Source: Terrimicrobium sacchariphilum
GTDB taxonomy: Bacteria; Verrucomicrobiota; Verrucomicrobiia; Chthoniobacterales; Terrimicrobiaceae
Direction of reading: 5' to 3'
Assembly (NCBI RefSeq): GCF_001613545.1
Contig: NZ_BDCO01000002.1
Location: 1,798,001-1,862,000, forward strand
Length of the DNA: 64,000 bases
Translations under genes and position numbers: made by a program
Part shown: one piece after another, positions 63,487-64,000 of the stretch
Layout of the letters: every line of letters starts with the position of its first letter
How positions within the stretch are numbered: position 1 is the stretch's first letter
The notes under the pieces: model-generated
The model's database searches: none
Told to the model about the DNA's origin: nothing
The model's input: the letters and a program-made list of their open reading frames with translations, nothing else

Positions 63487-64000
63487 ATGACTGTTCAAGC
63501 TCAGCGAGTTTCGATCGTCATTCCGTGTCGGAATGAGGAGTCCCGCCTGCCTCGGACCCTTGCGGCTTTAGGCCAGTTTATCGCCCGGGTCAGCTATCCT
63601 GTCGAGGTCCTGATCGTGGTCGAGCCGGGTCAGGACGGGACGGCGGATCTGGCCCGTTGGATGGAGGAGCAGAATCCTGCCTTCCGGGCCGTCATCCAGC
63701 CCGTTCAGCGCGGGAAGGGATTCGCCGTGAAAACCGGGATGCTTGCTGCCTCGGGCGACATCGTTTTCTTCATGGATGCCGACCTCAGTGTACCTCTGCG
63801 GTGTGTGGAGGAGTTTTTACCCTGTTTTAATCAGGCAGACGTCGTTTTTGGCAGCCGTCGGCATCCGCAGAGTGTGATTGGGCAAAGTCAGCCTTTCTTC
63901 CGGGTTGCCTCGGGGCGGGCGTTCAATCTCGCCCTGCGCATCTGCGGTGTGACCCGGTTCCGCGATACACAATGCGGGTTCAAGGCTTTCCGGGCCGAGG
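63487..64000 (+). CDS. Family 2 glycosyltransferase, N-terminal part
   Basis: The open frame runs to the window end, so 171 codons are seen. It begins MTVQAQRVSIVIPCRNE, with the UDP-sugar motif VSIVIPCRNEESRLPRTL and the DxD region FFMDADLSVPL near residue 100. GSRRHPQS and DTQCGFKAF follow, as in dolichyl- or undecaprenyl-phosphate sugar synthases. It is divergent from the Agl23-like gene, and a purine-rich TTAGG precedes the ATG. It probably makes the lipid-linked sugar used by the neighbouring membrane proteins. Confidence 0.85.
   Translation, partial: MTVQAQRVSIVIPCRNEESRLPRTLAALGQFIARVSYPVEVLIVVEPGQDGTADLARWMEEQNPAFRAVIQPVQRGKGFAVKTGMLAASGDIVFFMDADLSVPLRCVEEFLPCFNQADVVFGSRRHPQSVIGQSQPFFRVASGRAFNLALRICGVTRFRDTQCGFKAFRAE

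Overview
The window is GC-rich chromosomal DNA from a Gram-negative bacterium. It carries TonB/ExbB/ExbD, two RND efflux pairs with lipoprotein adaptors, and outer-envelope style lipoproteins. The combination of a tandem DUF5069 protein, a DUF2723 membrane glycosyltransferase with TPRs, an Agl23-like GT-C protein and a GH88 sugar-acid cluster points to the Verrucomicrobiota, most likely a Spartobacteria/Terrimicrobium-like lineage. That placement is inference from gene content, not from a marker-gene comparison. I see no rRNA, tRNA, CRISPR array, insertion sequence or phage gene.

Layout. 1-3.8 kb: the 3' end of dnaE, galE, and an L,D-transpeptidase lipoprotein. 3.8-8.6 kb: an AraC regulator divergent from SDR, GH88 unsaturated-uronyl hydrolase, cupin and Gfo/Idh/MocA genes, a probable uronic-acid oligosaccharide pathway. 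8.6-11.6 kb: a previously uncalled 52-residue gene, then a MocR-type regulator divergent from an AhpD-like and an NmrA-like gene. 11.6-12.5 kb: a gene-free stretch with a 16-bp-periodic motif. 12.5-14.2 kb: a CNNM/CorC transporter coupled to a NADAR-domain gene. 14.4-20.6 kb: speA and gcvT-gcvH-gcvP joined by 4-nt overlaps.

20.5-32.7 kb is one long leftward run: miaB, an Ogg1-type DNA glycosylase, tonB, exbB, exbD, def, a GT87-like protein, a YfhO-like/Dpm1-like fusion, and a DUF2723-TPR protein. 32.9-34.6 kb holds agmatine deiminase (which acts on the product of SpeA), rpsN and an FmdB zinc ribbon. 34.6-40.8 kb is a signalling locus: a STAS protein with an unknown C-terminal domain, a DHp-REC-SpoIIE phosphatase without an ATPase domain, a single REC protein, a Cache hybrid kinase, and a free-standing allophanate-hydrolase C-terminal domain.

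40.8-48.8 kb is mostly housekeeping: gpsA/plsY, msrB, a GlsB-like membrane protein, tandem DUF5069, trpS, the rplS-rnhB-yraN-ASCH string, and class II fructose-bisphosphate aldolase. 48.9-57.6 kb has two consecutive adaptor-plus-RND-pump pairs with no outer-membrane channel gene. 57.7-60.3 kb has an RRM protein, a phospholipase-D-like protein and a split chromate transporter. 60.2-64 kb has a second membrane glycosyltransferase group (unknown GT-C-like protein, Agl23-like protein, and a GT2 cut by the window end).

The most unusual parts are the partner-switching-like signalling locus (34.6-40.8 kb), the long operon that mixes DNA repair, TonB energy transduction, deformylase and glycosyltransferases, a probable frameshift in yraN, and several intergenic symmetric elements (10.33, 11.94, 43.42 and 47.53 kb).
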